DNA of 12,858 nt from Arthrobacter sp. (GTDB taxonomy: Bacteria > Actinomycetota > Actinomycetes > Actinomycetales > Micrococcaceae). Shown piece by piece: positions 12,164 through 12,858 of the stretch. The position numbers and the translations under genes are program-made. The notes below the pieces were generated by a model. That model did no database searches. It was not told the DNA's origin and saw only the letters and a program-made list of their open reading frames with translations. The DNA lies in the NCBI GenBank assembly GCA_030147325.1, contig JASLAA010000270.1:1-12858 (forward strand). Reading direction: 5' to 3'. Position 1 is the stretch's first letter; every line of letters begins with the position of its first letter.

Positions 12164-12858
12164 ATGCCGACAACTCCGCGCGAACGAGCCCGCGAGCAGA
12201 CGCTCACCGACATCACCCGGATCGGCCGGCAGCAGCTCGGTGACGTGGGTGCCGCAGCACTCTCCCTCCGTGCCGTGGCCCGTGAGCTCGGCGTCGTCTC
12301 CTCGGCCGTCTACCGCTACGTGGCGAATCGCGACGAGCTGCTCACCCTCCTGGTGGTCGACGCGTATACCGAGCTCGGGGACGAGGTGGACGCCGCCGTG
12401 GAGCGGACGGGACCTGCCGCCGTCGATCGTTTCGCTGCGCTGGCGCGGGCCACGCGGCACTGGGCCGTGCGCGAGCCGTCGCGCTACGCACTCCTCTACG
12501 GCAGTCCCGTTCCCGGGTACGCCGCCCCCGCGGAGCGGACCACCGCGCAGGGCACGCGGGTCATCACCCTGCTCGGGCACATCGTCGACGATGCCTGGCG
12601 GTCCGGTGAGCTCGACGCAGATCACCGGCCCGTTCCGGGGGTGCTGGCGGCGGACTTCCAGGCGATCCGTGACCAGCTGTCGGTGACGACGCCGGATCCC
12701 GTCCTGGCCTCGGCGGTGCAGGCATGGTCGGCACTGTTCGGAGCGGTCTCCTTCGAGGTCTTCGAGCAGTACGGGCCCTCCACGTTCGCCGATCTCGACG
12801 CGCTCTTCGAGGACACGCTCGCGCGCATCTCGGCCCAGCTGGGCCTGCGGCGAGCCGC
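12164..12858 (+). CDS. TetR/AcrR-family transcriptional regulator (3' end cut by window edge)
   Basis: 231 codons are present and open to the edge. The ATG at 12164 has GGAGAG 7 nt upstream. The first helices and helix-turn-helix cover about 12-60, with recognition region LSLRAVARELGVVSSAVYRY (33-52), the classical TetR pattern. The ligand-binding part contains EPSRYALLYGSPVPGY (104-119) and AWSALFGAVSFEVFEQYG (187-204), like the WHG-type C-terminal domain (TetR_C_33) of actinobacterial regulators. At about 231 residues it is probably nearly complete. It is divergent from the SDR/epimerase-like gene, and the shared intergenic region contains two matching palindromes, so it most likely represses that gene and itself. 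The inducer is unknown. In the mRNA, CTCTC (12138-12142) could pair with GAGAG (12152-12156) at the ribosome binding site. Confidence 0.88.
   Translation, partial: MPTTPRERAREQTLTDITRIGRQQLGDVGAAALSLRAVARELGVVSSAVYRYVANRDELLTLLVVDAYTELGDEVDAAVERTGPAAVDRFAALARATRHWAVREPSRYALLYGSPVPGYAAPAERTTAQGTRVITLLGHIVDDAWRSGELDADHRPVPGVLAADFQAIRDQLSVTTPDPVLASAVQAWSALFGAVSFEVFEQYGPSTFADLDALFEDTLARISAQLGLRRA

Noticed and set aside
11382..12686. Plus-strand open frame across the SDR/epimerase-like gene, operators and tetR
   Set aside because: It would read through the divergent promoter and operator region and overlap tetR in another frame. The TetR helix-turn-helix frame is unmistakable.
1..12858. A new defence, secondary-metabolite or mobile system
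   Set aside because: No nuclease/helicase/toxin cluster, no synthase megagenes, no integrase, transposase or repeats bounding an element. The genes are recognisable metabolic, transport and regulatory families.

Overview
The window is very GC-rich, densely coding DNA. Overlapping gene junctions, several GTG starts, promoter -10 boxes about 7 nt from start codons (leaderless style) and the protein families all suggest a high-GC actinobacterium, most like Arthrobacter and its Micrococcaceae relatives. That assignment is inferred from style and family resemblance, not from a marker gene. I see no tRNA, rRNA, CRISPR array, insertion sequence, phage gene or attachment site. No stretch without a gene exceeds about 145 bases. 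It reads as ordinary chromosome carrying metabolic, transport and regulatory genes.

Layout. (1) 1-878, minus strand: a DUF429 predicted nuclease-fold protein, probably leaderless, followed by the first 34 codons of an unrecognised protein that runs off the left edge. (2) 1021-2005, plus strand: a C-terminally membrane-anchored hemerythrin-domain protein and, 4 nt after it, a 51-residue zinc-ribbon protein. (3) 2002-2780, minus strand: a 76-residue conserved-looking protein, whose stop codon interlocks with that of the zinc-ribbon gene, and a small lipoprotein. (4) 2851-3663, plus strand: an SDR oxidoreductase divergent from the lipoprotein. (5) 3733-6987, minus strand: a CUT1-type sugar ABC importer (binding lipoprotein, permease, permease) with no ATPase gene. 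(6) 7108-8603, minus strand: an aldo-keto reductase translationally coupled to a GNAT acetyltransferase. (7) 8694-11079, plus strand: an AI-2E-family membrane protein with a Ser-Gly-Asp repeat tail, overlapping a D-2-hydroxyacid dehydrogenase. (8) 11076-12858: an NAD(P)-binding SDR/epimerase-like protein divergent from a TetR-family regulator that runs off the right edge.

How the parts work together. The clearest regulatory unit is the divergent tetR/SDR pair. Their 134-bp intergenic region holds two perfect palindromes of the same form, AGAGC-N3-GCTCT, flanking a good promoter for the SDR gene, so TetR repression of the SDR gene (and probably autoregulation) is the natural reading. The ABC importer must borrow an ATPase encoded elsewhere, as is common for CUT1 systems. 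The hemerythrin/zinc-ribbon pair looks like a small metal-dependent, membrane-associated module of unknown job. The other neighbours (SDR, aldo-keto reductase, hydroxyacid dehydrogenase) are separate redox enzymes with no pathway link visible here.

I found no clear new multi-gene defence or biosynthetic system. The observations most worth following are the operator pair, the hemerythrin/zinc-ribbon operon with its upstream repeat cluster, the repeat tail of the AI-2E protein, and two convergent gene pairs whose stop codons share the same CTAG.
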